The notes under the pieces were generated by a model, which was not told the origin of the DNA, ran no database searches, and worked only from the letters and a program-made list of their open reading frames with translations. A stretch of DNA of 64,000 bases from Chitinophaga cymbidii (lineage in GTDB: Bacteria > Bacteroidota > Bacteroidia > Chitinophagales > Chitinophagaceae), in assembly GCF_007992715.1 (NCBI RefSeq), contig NZ_BKAU01000006.1, forward strand, positions 1 through 64,000, read 5' to 3'. Each line of letters starts with the position of its first letter. Position 1 is the first letter of the stretch. Positions 52,962 through 62,187 of the stretch are shown here, piece after piece. Both the position numbers and the translations under genes were made by a program.

Positions 52962-53843
52962 ATGATATTATCAAGATGCAGAGCACTCTTCCTGCTCGTA
53001 TGCGTATGCCTGATCTCTACCGCGGAAGCACAAACGAAAAAGCTCCGCCTGTTCATTATCGGCAACAGCTTTTCCGGCAATGCGGCTACTTACCTGCCGC
53101 AGCTGGCGAAGGAAGGCGGTTATGAGCTGGAGGTAGGCCGGGCGGAGCTGGGCGGTTGCTCGCTGGAAAGGCACTGGCGGCTGGCGGATACCACTGAAGC
53201 GGCCAGCAAGGCTTACAAAGGCAGGTCATTAAAGGAAATGTTATCAGAAGGTACCTGGGATGTAGTCACCATGCAGCAGTACTCCCTGCTTTCCGGTGAT
53301 CCGGATACCTATCGTCCCTATGCAAAGAAATTATACGATCTCATTAAATCCCTGCAACCTAACGCTACCATTGTATTGCATCAGACCTGGGCTTACCGTA
53401 CCGATGCAAAGGCGTTCGGAAAGATCAACGGTAACGAGCGGGCCGCTACGGCGCAGGACATGTACAATCATGCCAGGGCAGGCTATCATACGATCGCGGA
53501 CGAGCTGAAAGTGCGGGTGATCCCCACCGGCGATGCGTTCTGGATCATGAACAGCGACCCGGTATGGGCCTATAAAAAAGATACCGCGTTCGATTTTGAG
53601 CACGCGGTGGCGCCGGCTTTGCCGGACCAGCGGAACTCCCTGCATGTGGGGTACACCTGGGCAAAAGACAAGCTGCGGTTCGATCCGAACCACGCGAATG
53701 CCGCCGGTTGTTACCTCGGTTCGCTGGTATGGTACCGCTTCCTGTTCCAGGCGCCGGTTGAAGACGTGCAATTCAAGCCGGAAGAGGTGTCTGATGAGCT
53801 TGCCGCAAAGCTGAAGAGCGTTGCCGCGGAAGTCGCGCTTTAA
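52962..53843 (+). CDS. DUF4886 SGNH-like secreted protein
   Basis: This 293-residue protein has a signal peptide (CRALFLLVCVCLISTAEAQ) and the SGNH-like block FIIGNSFSGNAATYLPQLAKE, followed by DVVTMQQYS, IVLHQTWAYR and a late RFDPNHANAAGCYLG with the Asp/His pair. DUF4886 members are esterase-like and of unknown substrate; they often occur in glycan-degrading loci. It heads an operon with the DoxX-like gene 13 bases later and the FAD-oxidoreductase gene. Confidence 0.85.
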   Translation: MILSRCRALFLLVCVCLISTAEAQTKKLRLFIIGNSFSGNAATYLPQLAKEGGYELEVGRAELGGCSLERHWRLADTTEAASKAYKGRSLKEMLSEGTWDVVTMQQYSLLSGDPDTYRPYAKKLYDLIKSLQPNATIVLHQTWAYRTDAKAFGKINGNERAATAQDMYNHARAGYHTIADELKVRVIPTGDAFWIMNSDPVWAYKKDTAFDFEHAVAPALPDQRNSLHVGYTWAKDKLRFDPNHANAAGCYLGSLVWYRFLFQAPVEDVQFKPEEVSDELAAKLKSVAAEVAL

Positions 53844-53856
53844 CAAAACCCAGCAT

Positions 53857-55125
53857 ATGATCGTTCCTATCCCTCGTCCATGGACAGCAGGGCAGAGGAT
53901 TGCATTCCGCTTTTTCTTTGCTTTTTTTGTGCTGTATTGCAGCTCTTTCATCCTCGGCATGGTACCCTTCCTGTCGGAACTGGAATACAGCTTCTGGCAT
54001 GCGTTTGTGCCCTGGGTAACGGTCCACGTTCTCGACATGCCGCCGATCACCGTGTTTCCTAACGGCAGCGGGGATACGACTTACAACTATGTACATCTGC
54101 TCTGCCTGCTGGCATTGTCCCTGTTCATCATGCTCGCCTGGTCCGTGCTGGACAGAAAGCGGGACCATTACGAAGGAATGCACTACTGGCTCCGGGTGAT
54201 GCTGCGCTATTATCTCGCCGGCACAATGATAACGTACGGTTTTGCGAAGATCTTTCATATACAGATGGGGTATCCGTCTTTGTCACAGCTCGTGCAGCCG
54301 TTCGGGGACAAATCGCCGATGGGGCTGGCCTGGTCTTATGTAGGGTTCTCCAAAGGCTTCAGCGCTTTTGCCGGGTGGTCTGAAGTGATCGGCGGCGTTT
54401 TCCTGTTCTTCCGCCGCACTACCGCTCTTGGCGCGATGATCTGCATTGCGGTGATGATGAATGTGGTGGCGATGAATTTCTTTTTTGATGTGCCGGTGAA
54501 GCTGTTCTCGTCTGTGCTGCTGCTCATGTGTTTTTTCCTGCTGGCGCCCGATGCGGGACGGCTGTTGAACGTACTGCTGTTAAACAGGACGGCCGAACCA
54601 GGATTATTCCGTAATTTCCTGCCAAGAAGATGGATGCGGATAACAGCTGTTGTTATCAAAATACTTTTCATTGGAGCAACGTTTTATGGAGAGATATCCA
54701 GCGGCCTGAAGCGCCGCTATCAATGGGGAGATCTCCGCCCGAAGCCACCATTGTACGGCATTTATAACGCCAGATTGCTGGTCCGCAACCACGACACGCT
54801 TCCCATGCTGCTGACGGACTCCTCCCTCTGCAAGCAGCTCATCATCCAGACGCCGCAACGCGCGACCGTTAAATTCATGAACGATTCCCAGGAATACTGG
54901 GCTTTCATGGTAGATACTATCAGCCGCACTGCGACCGTTTTTCCTTATACGGACACACTGAACAAATATAAATTATCTTACAAGGCCGATTCCGCTTCGC
55001 TGGTGCTGGAAGGCAAGCTGTTTGAGGATTCGGTATACTTTCAGTTTTCAAAGCAGGATATTCGATCGTTCCGTTTGATGAACCGTGGCTTCAGATGGGT
55101 TAATGAATATCCGTATAACCGTTAA
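53857..55125 (+). CDS. DoxX-family-like integral membrane protein with C-terminal periplasmic domain
   Basis: The ATG at 53857 (MIVPIPRPWTAGQRIAFRF) follows the upstream stop; an in-frame TTG at 53821 lies inside the previous gene. The protein has 422 residues. The first 270 form about seven helices with DoxX-like segments (LAGTMITYGFAKIFHIQMGYPSLSQLV, GWSEVIGGVFLFFRRTTALGAMI). The last 150 are soluble and beta-rich (ITAVVIKILFIGATFYGEI, then FMNDSQEYWAFMVDTISRTATVFPY). The function is unknown; a redox or electron-carrier role would suit the FAD-enzyme neighbour, but that is a guess. The next gene starts 3 bases after the stop. Confidence 0.75.
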   Translation: MIVPIPRPWTAGQRIAFRFFFAFFVLYCSSFILGMVPFLSELEYSFWHAFVPWVTVHVLDMPPITVFPNGSGDTTYNYVHLLCLLALSLFIMLAWSVLDRKRDHYEGMHYWLRVMLRYYLAGTMITYGFAKIFHIQMGYPSLSQLVQPFGDKSPMGLAWSYVGFSKGFSAFAGWSEVIGGVFLFFRRTTALGAMICIAVMMNVVAMNFFFDVPVKLFSSVLLLMCFFLLAPDAGRLLNVLLLNRTAEPGLFRNFLPRRWMRITAVVIKILFIGATFYGEISSGLKRRYQWGDLRPKPPLYGIYNARLLVRNHDTLPMLLTDSSLCKQLIIQTPQRATVKFMNDSQEYWAFMVDTISRTATVFPYTDTLNKYKLSYKADSASLVLEGKLFEDSVYFQFSKQDIRSFRLMNRGFRWVNEYPYNR

Positions 55126-55128
55126 CGG

Positions 55129-56556
55129 ATGCAAGCTGATTATGATGCGATCGTCGTTGGATCGGGGCCGAATGGTCTCGCTGCTGCTATAACCCTGCAG
55201 CAGCGCGGCCTTTCTGTATTGGTGCTCGAAGGAAAGGACACGGTGGGCGGCGGTATGCGTACCGCATCTTTCACCTTGCCCGGTTTCCTGCACGATGTAT
55301 GTTCCGCGGTGCATCCCATGCTGGCGATGTCACCTTTCTTCCAGCAGCTGGAACTGGATAAATACGGGCTGGAATGCATTCATCCTTCATTACCTGCGGT
55401 GCATCCTTTTGATGACGGCACGGCCGCCTGTTTGCACCGCTCCCTCACGGCCACCGCATCCGGCTTGAATGGCGATGCTACCGCGTATTTCCGTTTATTC
55501 GAAAGACTGGAAAGAAACTGGTCCGGCATTGCGGCGGATGTGCTCGCGCCATTCCGGCTGCCGGCAAATCCCACGGAGATGGCGCGTTTCGGATGGGTGG
55601 CATTGCGCTCCTCGTTATCTGTAGCCGGTGAGTTCAATACCCGCGAGGCCAAGGGCCTTTGGGCCGGCATGGCGGCGCACGGCATGCAGCCCCTGTCCAA
55701 TGCCGCTACCGCGGCAACAGCGATGGTGCTCATGCTTGCAGGGCATCTCTACGGCTGGCCGGTGGTCAAAGGCGGCTCGCAGAATATCGCGCGGGCCATG
55801 GAAGCATATTTTCTGGAACGCGGCGGTAAAATAGAAACCGGATTTTTTGTAAAAGATCTGCGGCAACTGCCGTCTGCCCGCGCTATTCTTTTTGATGTCA
55901 CGCCCCGTCAGCTGCTGGCCATCGCAGGACATAAATTTTCTTCCATCTACCGCTGGCAGCTGGAAAGATACCGCTATGGAATGGGCGTGTTCAAGATCGA
56001 CTGGGCGCTGGACGATCCGGCGCCTTTTGCGAATGCCGCCTGCCGCCTGGCGGGAACGGTGCATCTTGGCAATACCATACAGGAGATCGCGGTGTCTGAA
56101 CAAAAGGTTTGGGACGGCAGGCATCCGGACCAGCCTTTCGTGCTGTTCTCGCAGCCCAGCAAGATCGACCCCACGCGCGCGCCGGCCGGGAAACACACGG
56201 CCTGGGCGTATTGCCATGTGCCGGGAGGATCGGTGAAAGATATGACGGAAGAAATAGAGCGGCAGGTGGAGCGCTTTGCGCCGGGGTTCCGCGAACGCAT
56301 CCTCGCCAGGCACGTGATGAACACCGCCGACATGGAAGCATATAATCCGAATTACAACGGCGGCGACATCAACGGAGGGGTGATGGACCTGTCGCAGCTG
56401 TTCACGCGGCCCGCATTGCGCGCATCCCCTTACCGCACCTCCGTAAAAGGGATGTACCTTTGCTCTTCGTCCACACCGCCGGGCGGCGGCGTGCATGGCC
56501 TCTGCGGTTATCATGCCGCAAAGCGGGCATTGAAAGATATATTTTTACTACATTAG
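55129..56556 (+). CDS. NAD(P)/FAD-dependent oxidoreductase, phytoene-desaturase-like
   Basis: This 475-residue protein has the dinucleotide-binding motif DYDAIVVGSGPNGLAAAITLQQRGLSVLVLEG at the N-terminus, followed by GGGMRTASFTLPGFLHDVCSAVHPM, and the C-terminal YLCSSSTPPGGGVHGLCGYHAAKRA FAD motif. This is the CrtI/amine-oxidase fold shared by carotenoid desaturases and retinol saturase-like enzymes. Substrate unknown. It is the last gene of the DUF4886-DoxX-like operon, starting 3 bases after its neighbour. Confidence 0.9.
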   Translation: MQADYDAIVVGSGPNGLAAAITLQQRGLSVLVLEGKDTVGGGMRTASFTLPGFLHDVCSAVHPMLAMSPFFQQLELDKYGLECIHPSLPAVHPFDDGTAACLHRSLTATASGLNGDATAYFRLFERLERNWSGIAADVLAPFRLPANPTEMARFGWVALRSSLSVAGEFNTREAKGLWAGMAAHGMQPLSNAATAATAMVLMLAGHLYGWPVVKGGSQNIARAMEAYFLERGGKIETGFFVKDLRQLPSARAILFDVTPRQLLAIAGHKFSSIYRWQLERYRYGMGVFKIDWALDDPAPFANAACRLAGTVHLGNTIQEIAVSEQKVWDGRHPDQPFVLFSQPSKIDPTRAPAGKHTAWAYCHVPGGSVKDMTEEIERQVERFAPGFRERILARHVMNTADMEAYNPNYNGGDINGGVMDLSQLFTRPALRASPYRTSVKGMYLCSSSTPPGGGVHGLCGYHAAKRALKDIFLLH

Positions 56557-56599
56557 CCGGATAATCATTATCAACCAACTTACGTACAGAGGAAGCAAG

Positions 56600-57184
56600 G
56601 TGCACGATCCCGCATACAATGATAAAGAACTGTTCCTGTTGATTGCCGGAGGCGACGAAGCGGCCTTTCGTCAACTTTTCCAGTCGTATGCGCCACAGCT
56701 GCAGCCCGTTATCCTGCACCTGACCAAAAATCCCTCCGTTGCAGACGACATCATCCAGGAAACTTTTCTGCGGCTGTGGATCAGCCGGGACAAGCTGCCG
56801 GACATCGAACATCCGCGTTCCTGGATTCTGCGCATCGTCTTTCACCAGTCCTTCAGCTGGCTGCGCCGCCAGGCCGTGCATCACAAAGCCCTCGACGCCA
56901 TGTCCCTCCGGCCCGCCGCCGGCATCTCCACCGAAGAAGAAGTCATCTATCATTCCATTGTAAAAACCATCGCGGAAGCCGTGCAGCAACTGCCCGCCCA
57001 GGCAAAACGCATCTACCTGCTCAGCCGCGAAAAGGGATTGAAGATTCCCGAAATAGCGCAGGAGCTTGGATTATCCCCCCATACCGTCAAAAATTCTCTC
57101 GTGCGTTCCCTCCGCAGCATCCGCGAGTTCCTGGAACAGGCCGGGCATTTTTTGCCGTTGCTGCTGCTTTATTGGCCGCTTTAG
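56600..57184 (+). CDS. ECF-type RNA polymerase sigma factor
   Basis: This 194-residue sigma-70 family protein starts at GTG 56600; AGAGGAAG just upstream is an unusually good ribosome-binding site and fixes the start. Region 2 is QLFQSYAPQLQPVILHLTKNPSVADDIIQETFLRLW, region 4 LPAQAKRIYLLSREKGLKIPEIAQELGLSPHTVKNSLVRSLRSI. ECF factors of this group are held inactive by a FecR anti-sigma factor; that gene begins 177 bases downstream and the STN-type SusC follows. The set senses a ligand at the outer membrane and transcribes its own uptake genes. Confidence 0.94.
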   Translation: MHDPAYNDKELFLLIAGGDEAAFRQLFQSYAPQLQPVILHLTKNPSVADDIIQETFLRLWISRDKLPDIEHPRSWILRIVFHQSFSWLRRQAVHHKALDAMSLRPAAGISTEEEVIYHSIVKTIAEAVQQLPAQAKRIYLLSREKGLKIPEIAQELGLSPHTVKNSLVRSLRSIREFLEQAGHFLPLLLLYWPL

Positions 57185-57202
57185 TTTCGCGCTGCAATTA
57201 CG

Positions 57203-57219
57203 CCGGCAAAATCTGCCGG
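57203..57219 (+). other. Short hairpin between sigma and FecR genes
   Basis: CCGGCA and TGCCGG are perfect arms with a 5-base loop. A C7 run and an A8 run follow at 57221-57238. It could slow or process the transcript between the sigma factor and FecR genes. Confidence 0.35.
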
Positions 57220-57361
57220 TACCCCCCCTCAAAAAAAATTTCCATCCCGATAGGTCCTGTTTTTCCACTTCCGCGTCTGTGTATATGGACCTCCTGTACT
57301 GATACAAGTCCACGTTAGCGAAATACCACGTTCTTAACACTAAAAGAATAATACATTGATC

Positions 57362-58531
57362 ATGCAAGACCGCCTGGCGTACCTCGTTGGCAAAGCTGTG
57401 GCGCAAACGGCCACGGACGCTGAACTGGAAGAGCTCACCCGTATGATGGTGGAAGACCAGACCGGAGAAGTGGCATTACAGGTAGAAGCGCTGCTGCCAA
57501 AGATGGCGCCGGACCAGCAGGACGCCGCGCACTGGGATGCGATCGCCGACCGGATATTGTCAGCCGACCGCCCCGCGCAGGTAGTGCCCATGCGCCCCCG
57601 CAGATACCGCATGTGGGCTGCAGCCGCGGCGGTACTGGTGACCGGCGCGCTGGCCACTTTCTGGCTGATGCAGGATCAACGCCCGGCCCCGGACGCCACC
57701 GCACAGCAACCGCTCATGAACGATGTGGCGCCCGGCGGCAACAAAGCCATGCTCACGCTTGCGGACGGCACGCAGATACCGCTGGACAGCAGTGCAAACG
57801 GCACATTGGCGCTGCAGGGCGGCACAAAACTGCAAATGCAGGGGAACGGGCTGCTCGCCTACGAAACATCCGGCCAGTCCGGAACAGCGCCGCTCGTTTA
57901 TAACACCATCACCACCCCGCGCGGCGGGCAATTCCAGGTAACCTTGTCAGACGGCAGTAAGGTATGGCTCAACGCCGCCAGCAGCCTGCGTTACCCGGCG
58001 CAGTTCTCCCGCGGCAAAAGAGAAGTGGAGCTGACGGGTGAAGCATATTTCGAAGTGGCGAAAAAAGACGGCGCGGCTTTTACGGTGAAAGCCAGCGGTG
58101 TGGAAGTGGCTGTGCTCGGTACGCATTTCAATATCATGGCCTATGAAGATGAAGCGCAGGTGAAGACCACCCTGCTGGAAGGCGCCGTGAAAGTAAGCCA
58201 CGGCGGCAGCAGCAAACGCCTCTCGCCGGGGCAGGGAGCAAGCCTGGAGAAAAGTACCGGCGCGCTGAACGTGGAAGATCATGTGAACCTGGAGGAAGCG
58301 GTGGCCTGGAAGAACGGCCTGCTGCAGTTTGAAGGGAATGATATCCGTTCCGCGATGCGGCTCATCGCACGATGGTATGATGTGGAAGTGGTGTACCGCT
58401 CACCGGTGCAGGCGCACTTCAGGGGTATCATCCCGCGCAACGTCAATGTGTCCAAAGTGCTGCAGATGCTGGAAATGACCGGCGAAGTGCATTTCGAGAT
58501 CAAAGGAAAACAGATCATCGTTTCACCATAA
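57362..58531 (+). CDS. FecR-family anti-sigma factor
   Basis: An in-frame TTG lies at 57356 and the ATG at 57362 is the better start; the protein is 389 residues. A cytoplasmic part (1-80) precedes one membrane helix (YRMWAAAAAVLVTGALATFWLM). The periplasmic FecR domain follows (VTLSDGSKVWLNAASSLRYPAQFSRGKREVELTGEAYFEVA, GTHFNIMAYEDEAQVKTTLLEGAVKV), then the C-terminal secretin/TonB-like STN-interaction domain (GNDIRSAMRLIARWYDVEVVY). It keeps the sigma factor inactive until the SusC STN domain signals ligand. Confidence 0.94.
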   Translation: MQDRLAYLVGKAVAQTATDAELEELTRMMVEDQTGEVALQVEALLPKMAPDQQDAAHWDAIADRILSADRPAQVVPMRPRRYRMWAAAAAVLVTGALATFWLMQDQRPAPDATAQQPLMNDVAPGGNKAMLTLADGTQIPLDSSANGTLALQGGTKLQMQGNGLLAYETSGQSGTAPLVYNTITTPRGGQFQVTLSDGSKVWLNAASSLRYPAQFSRGKREVELTGEAYFEVAKKDGAAFTVKASGVEVAVLGTHFNIMAYEDEAQVKTTLLEGAVKVSHGGSSKRLSPGQGASLEKSTGALNVEDHVNLEEAVAWKNGLLQFEGNDIRSAMRLIARWYDVEVVYRSPVQAHFRGIIPRNVNVSKVLQMLEMTGEVHFEIKGKQIIVSP

Positions 58532-58586
58532 CAAGCAACCATAATCAGCACAATATGAGTCCCTAAGCAGAACGGACATGAAAAAA

Positions 58587-58611
58587 CCGGAAGCGTTCGC
58601 ACCGCTCCCGG
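58587..58611 (+). other. Hairpin in the leader of the STN-type SusC gene
   Basis: CCGGAAGCG (58587-58595) and CGCTCCCGG (58603-58611) pair with one mismatch across a 7-base loop. It lies 70 bases before the SusC start and may stabilise or tune the downstream mRNA. Confidence 0.35.
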
Positions 58612-58680
58612 CTAAGCTCAGGTCCATAATTAGCAATCGTTTTCGGCAATTTTCATTATTTACCCAAACCATACAAATGT

Positions 58681-61600
58681 ATGCATTTAAGGCTTTTTTC
58701 CCAAGGCAGGCCAGCCTGTGCCGCCGGGGGGCAGAATTTTCCACGATTATTAGAAAAAACGCTACTGATCATGAAATTAACGGTGCTTTTGATGACCATT
58801 GTCCTGCTGCAGGTACGCGCGGCGGGACATGCACAAACAGTTACCCTTTCCAAACAGAACATCTCCCTGGCCAGGTTGTTTAAGGAGATCGGTAAACAGA
58901 CCGGTTACACCTTCCTGTACACGGAGGAGCAATTATCCCATGCCCGCACCGTCAACCTCGACGTAAAAAGCATGCCCCTGGAAGAGGCGCTGGACCTGTG
59001 TTTCAGGAACCAGCCGCTGACCTATGCCATTACTGATAAAATTATTGTGGTGAAACGCAGGGCGCTTTCCGGCACGGAAACCGCTGTGCGTGAAACCGAG
59101 ATCAGGGGTACCGTACGGGATGAAAAAGGAGAACCGCTGCCCGGTGTTACCATCCAGGTGAAAGGCACTTCTAAAGGCGTGGTGACGAATGGACAGGGGA
59201 ACTTCCTGATCACCGTAACGGACGACAACGCCATACTCGTTGTTTCCTCCATCGGCTTCGACCGGCAGGAGATCGCGCTGGCCGGCAGAAAAGAGATCAT
59301 CGTGACGCTGACCGCTTCGGCGTCTAAAATGAACGAACTGGTGGTCGTAGGATATGGCGAACAGCGCAAAGCCACGCTCTCCAACTCCATCACTACTGTT
59401 TCTTCCAAAGAATTTGAAGATCAGCCCGTGAACCGTTTCGACCAGGTGCTGCAAGGCAGGGCGGCAGGCGTGCAGGTGACCAATCCCACCGGCGCTCCCG
59501 GCGGCAGCGTGCGCATCCGCATCCGCGGTTCCAACTCCATCAACGGCGACAACAGCCCGCTCTATGTAGTGGACGGTTTCATCGGCGCGGAGTTCTTCGC
59601 CATCAACCCGGACGATATCGCTTCCATCCAGGTACTGAAAGATGCGTCCGCCACCGCCATCTACGGCAGCCGCGGCGCCAACGGTGTGGTGATCGTGACC
59701 ACGAAGAAAGGTTTGAAAGACGGATTGAAAGTGAATTTCACCAGCCGTCTGTCGTCCTCAGAGGTCATCAAGAAAATGGACCTGCTCAATGCCGGTGATT
59801 TTGCACAGGTAGCCAATGAGCATGCGACGGCGGTGGGCACCACGCCTCCGTTCACAGCAGAGCAAATCGCGGATTTTCGTGCAAAGGGTGGTACCGACTG
59901 GCAGGATGAAATATTCCGCACCGCCATGAGCCAGGAGCATATGTTAAGCCTGAACGGCGGTAACGACAAGACCGGTTACTTCATTTCCGGCAACTACCTG
60001 GACCAGGATGGTGTGATCGAAAATTCATCTTACAAACGTTATACCCTCCGCTCCAACATCAATTCCCAGCTATCCAAAAAGATTTCCACTTTCCTGAATA
60101 TTACCGGTTCTTACAGTTCCGCTCTGAACGTGGATATCCCTGCCGATGGAACGATCAGCCCGCTGGCACAGGCTTTCATTTGGTCGCCAACGGTGCCGGT
60201 GAGAACTGCTGCCGGCGGTTACACGCTGAAAGATCCCGTGAGCTCCGCGTTCAACAATCCTGTGGCGATCACCGAGCAACGCAAAGCGGTGACGGACCGG
60301 ATGATGGCCAATATGATCGGTGGATTCAAGTACGATGATATTGTACCGGGGCTTGCTTTCAGCATCCAGTACGGCGCCAACTATCTCGGATACGAAAACA
60401 AGAACTTTACCGGCAAGCCCATCAATAACAATGTGGCCTCCGCCAGCTATCGTTCCAACAAGGAAGTCCGCCTGCAGAACACCAACATGCTGAACTACCG
60501 GAGAACATTCAACAAGGTACACAGCCTGGATGTGACGGCGGTGCTGGAATACCAGCAGTCCACCTACAATTATGTATCCGCCGGTTCATCCAACCTGTCT
60601 TACGAATCCCTCGAATGGAATAATCTTGCACAGGGCACGCCCGGCACCCCCGGCTCCGGCTATTCGAAAGCGGCCATATTCTCCCAGGTTGGCCGTATAA
60701 ACTATGCGTATAAAGATAAATATCTTGTATCCGCAGCTACACGCCGCGATGGTTCTTCCAAATTCGCCGAGAACAACCGCTTCGGAAATTTCCCGTCGTT
60801 TTCAGCGGGATGGGTATTGTCCGAAGAGCCTTTCATCCGTGACCTCAATATATTCAGCAACCTGAAGCTGCGCGGCAGCTGGGGGCTGACAGGCAGTGAC
60901 GCCATTGCTGCCTACAGCACGTTCTCCGCCTATGCTTCCCGCAATGCATCCTTTACCAATTCATCACACGTAACCGGTATCGCGATCGGCAACATCGGTA
61001 ACCTTGACCTGCAATGGGAAACGACCGAACAAAAGAATGCCGGTCTGGAGATCGGTGTGATGAACGGCCGGATCAATCTTACCGCCGAGTACTTCGTGAA
61101 AGATACCCGCGACCTGTTATTGAATGAAACCCTGCCGTTGTATCTCGGTGGAAATACGATCACCCGCAACGTAGGATCTGTGCAGAATAAAGGATGGGAG
61201 TTTTCTGTTGACGCGGTGGTTGTGGATAAAGGGAAATGGAGCTGGAACAGCTGGATGAACTTCTCGTTCCTGAAGAATAACGTAGTATCTGTCGGTTCGA
61301 GGGAAATGATCCTTGACCAGAACCGCAAGATCGGCGGCGGGATGTCTCCGCAGCCTGAATTTGTAGTACGGCCGGGAGAATCGCTGGGCGCCATATGGGG
61401 ACTTACTTACCTCGGCACCTGGAAGCCTTCGGAAGCGGACGCTGCTGCGGAATTTGGTGCGGTACCGGGAGATTCGAAGTATCTCGACAGAAATGGCGAT
61501 AATACGATCGGTGCGGATGATTATGAAGTGATCGGCTCCGGTATTCCCAAAACCTCCTTCGGCTGGAATAACACCGTCAGCCACGGTGCGTTCTCTTTGA

Positions 61601-62040
61601 ATGTTTTCTTCCAGGGATTATTCGGTTTTGACAAGCTGAACTATAACAATGCCGCCACGATGTATCATGGCGGTGATGCAAGGGAAGCCACCAATGTGGA
61701 TATCAAGGACCGTTACATCCCCGGTGTAAATGAAACTTCCGATATTCCCGCGTTCAGCACTACGAACAAGAACTTCACGCAATCTACCCGCTTCCTCGAA
61801 AAAGCAGACTTCCTGCGGTTGAAGAACATCAGCCTTTCCTATAGTATCGCGAAATCGAAATTATGGAATACGGTAGGCGTGAAAGTATTTGTGGGCGCCA
61901 CGAATCTTTTCACGATCACCAAATACAGCGGCATTGATCCGGAAGCCAGCGCCGCCGCGGGAGATACCCGCCAGGGCATCGATTATGGTTCTTACCCGAA
62001 TACGAAAACCATCACGGGCGGGGTGACCGTAAGTTTTTAA
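58681..62040 (+). CDS. SusC/RagA TonB-linked transporter with STN signalling domain
   Basis: This 1119-residue protein begins with a long leader (MHLRLFSQGRPACAAGGQNF) before the signal helix LTVLLMTIVLLQVRAAGHAQ, as usual for this Chitinophagaceae subclass. The STN domain follows (TLSKQNISLARLFKEIGKQTGYTFLYTEEQL to KIIVVKRR), then CarboxypepD_reg (IRGTVRDEKGEPLPGVTIQVKG), the TonB box MNELVVVGYG, the plug (VNRFDQVLQGRAAGVQV, PLYVVDGFIGAE, SATAIYGSRGANGVVIVTTK) and the barrel up to KTITGGVTVSF. It imports a glycan or other ligand and activates FecR. Sigma and FecR genes are upstream, SusD downstream. Confidence 0.95.
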   Translation: MHLRLFSQGRPACAAGGQNFPRLLEKTLLIMKLTVLLMTIVLLQVRAAGHAQTVTLSKQNISLARLFKEIGKQTGYTFLYTEEQLSHARTVNLDVKSMPLEEALDLCFRNQPLTYAITDKIIVVKRRALSGTETAVRETEIRGTVRDEKGEPLPGVTIQVKGTSKGVVTNGQGNFLITVTDDNAILVVSSIGFDRQEIALAGRKEIIVTLTASASKMNELVVVGYGEQRKATLSNSITTVSSKEFEDQPVNRFDQVLQGRAAGVQVTNPTGAPGGSVRIRIRGSNSINGDNSPLYVVDGFIGAEFFAINPDDIASIQVLKDASATAIYGSRGANGVVIVTTKKGLKDGLKVNFTSRLSSSEVIKKMDLLNAGDFAQVANEHATAVGTTPPFTAEQIADFRAKGGTDWQDEIFRTAMSQEHMLSLNGGNDKTGYFISGNYLDQDGVIENSSYKRYTLRSNINSQLSKKISTFLNITGSYSSALNVDIPADGTISPLAQAFIWSPTVPVRTAAGGYTLKDPVSSAFNNPVAITEQRKAVTDRMMANMIGGFKYDDIVPGLAFSIQYGANYLGYENKNFTGKPINNNVASASYRSNKEVRLQNTNMLNYRRTFNKVHSLDVTAVLEYQQSTYNYVSAGSSNLSYESLEWNNLAQGTPGTPGSGYSKAAIFSQVGRINYAYKDKYLVSAATRRDGSSKFAENNRFGNFPSFSAGWVLSEEPFIRDLNIFSNLKLRGSWGLTGSDAIAAYSTFSAYASRNASFTNSSHVTGIAIGNIGNLDLQWETTEQKNAGLEIGVMNGRINLTAEYFVKDTRDLLLNETLPLYLGGNTITRNVGSVQNKGWEFSVDAVVVDKGKWSWNSWMNFSFLKNNVVSVGSREMILDQNRKIGGGMSPQPEFVVRPGESLGAIWGLTYLGTWKPSEADAAAEFGAVPGDSKYLDRNGDNTIGADDYEVIGSGIPKTSFGWNNTVSHGAFSLNVFFQGLFGFDKLNYNNAATMYHGGDAREATNVDIKDRYIPGVNETSDIPAFSTTNKNFTQSTRFLEKADFLRLKNISLSYSIAKSKLWNTVGVKVFVGATNLFTITKYSGIDPEASAAAGDTRQGIDYGSYPNTKTITGGVTVSF

Positions 62041-62078
62041 CTTTTCAAATGAAACCGAGCATGATACATTTATGGCAC

Positions 62079-62112
62079 CGGGCCATGTTAATGCGAGGTT
62101 CCATCTGGCCCG
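62079..62112 (+). other. Hairpin between SusC and SusD genes
   Basis: CGGGCCA (62079-62085) and TGGCCCG (62106-62112) are perfect arms around a 20-base loop in the 147-base gap. It may protect or attenuate the mRNA between the two genes. Confidence 0.4.
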
Positions 62113-62187
62113 TAAAAAATTAAACATTAACAGATGAAACAGATGAAACGGAGTTCCATCCGGCTAAAACCAATAAAATATTTACGG

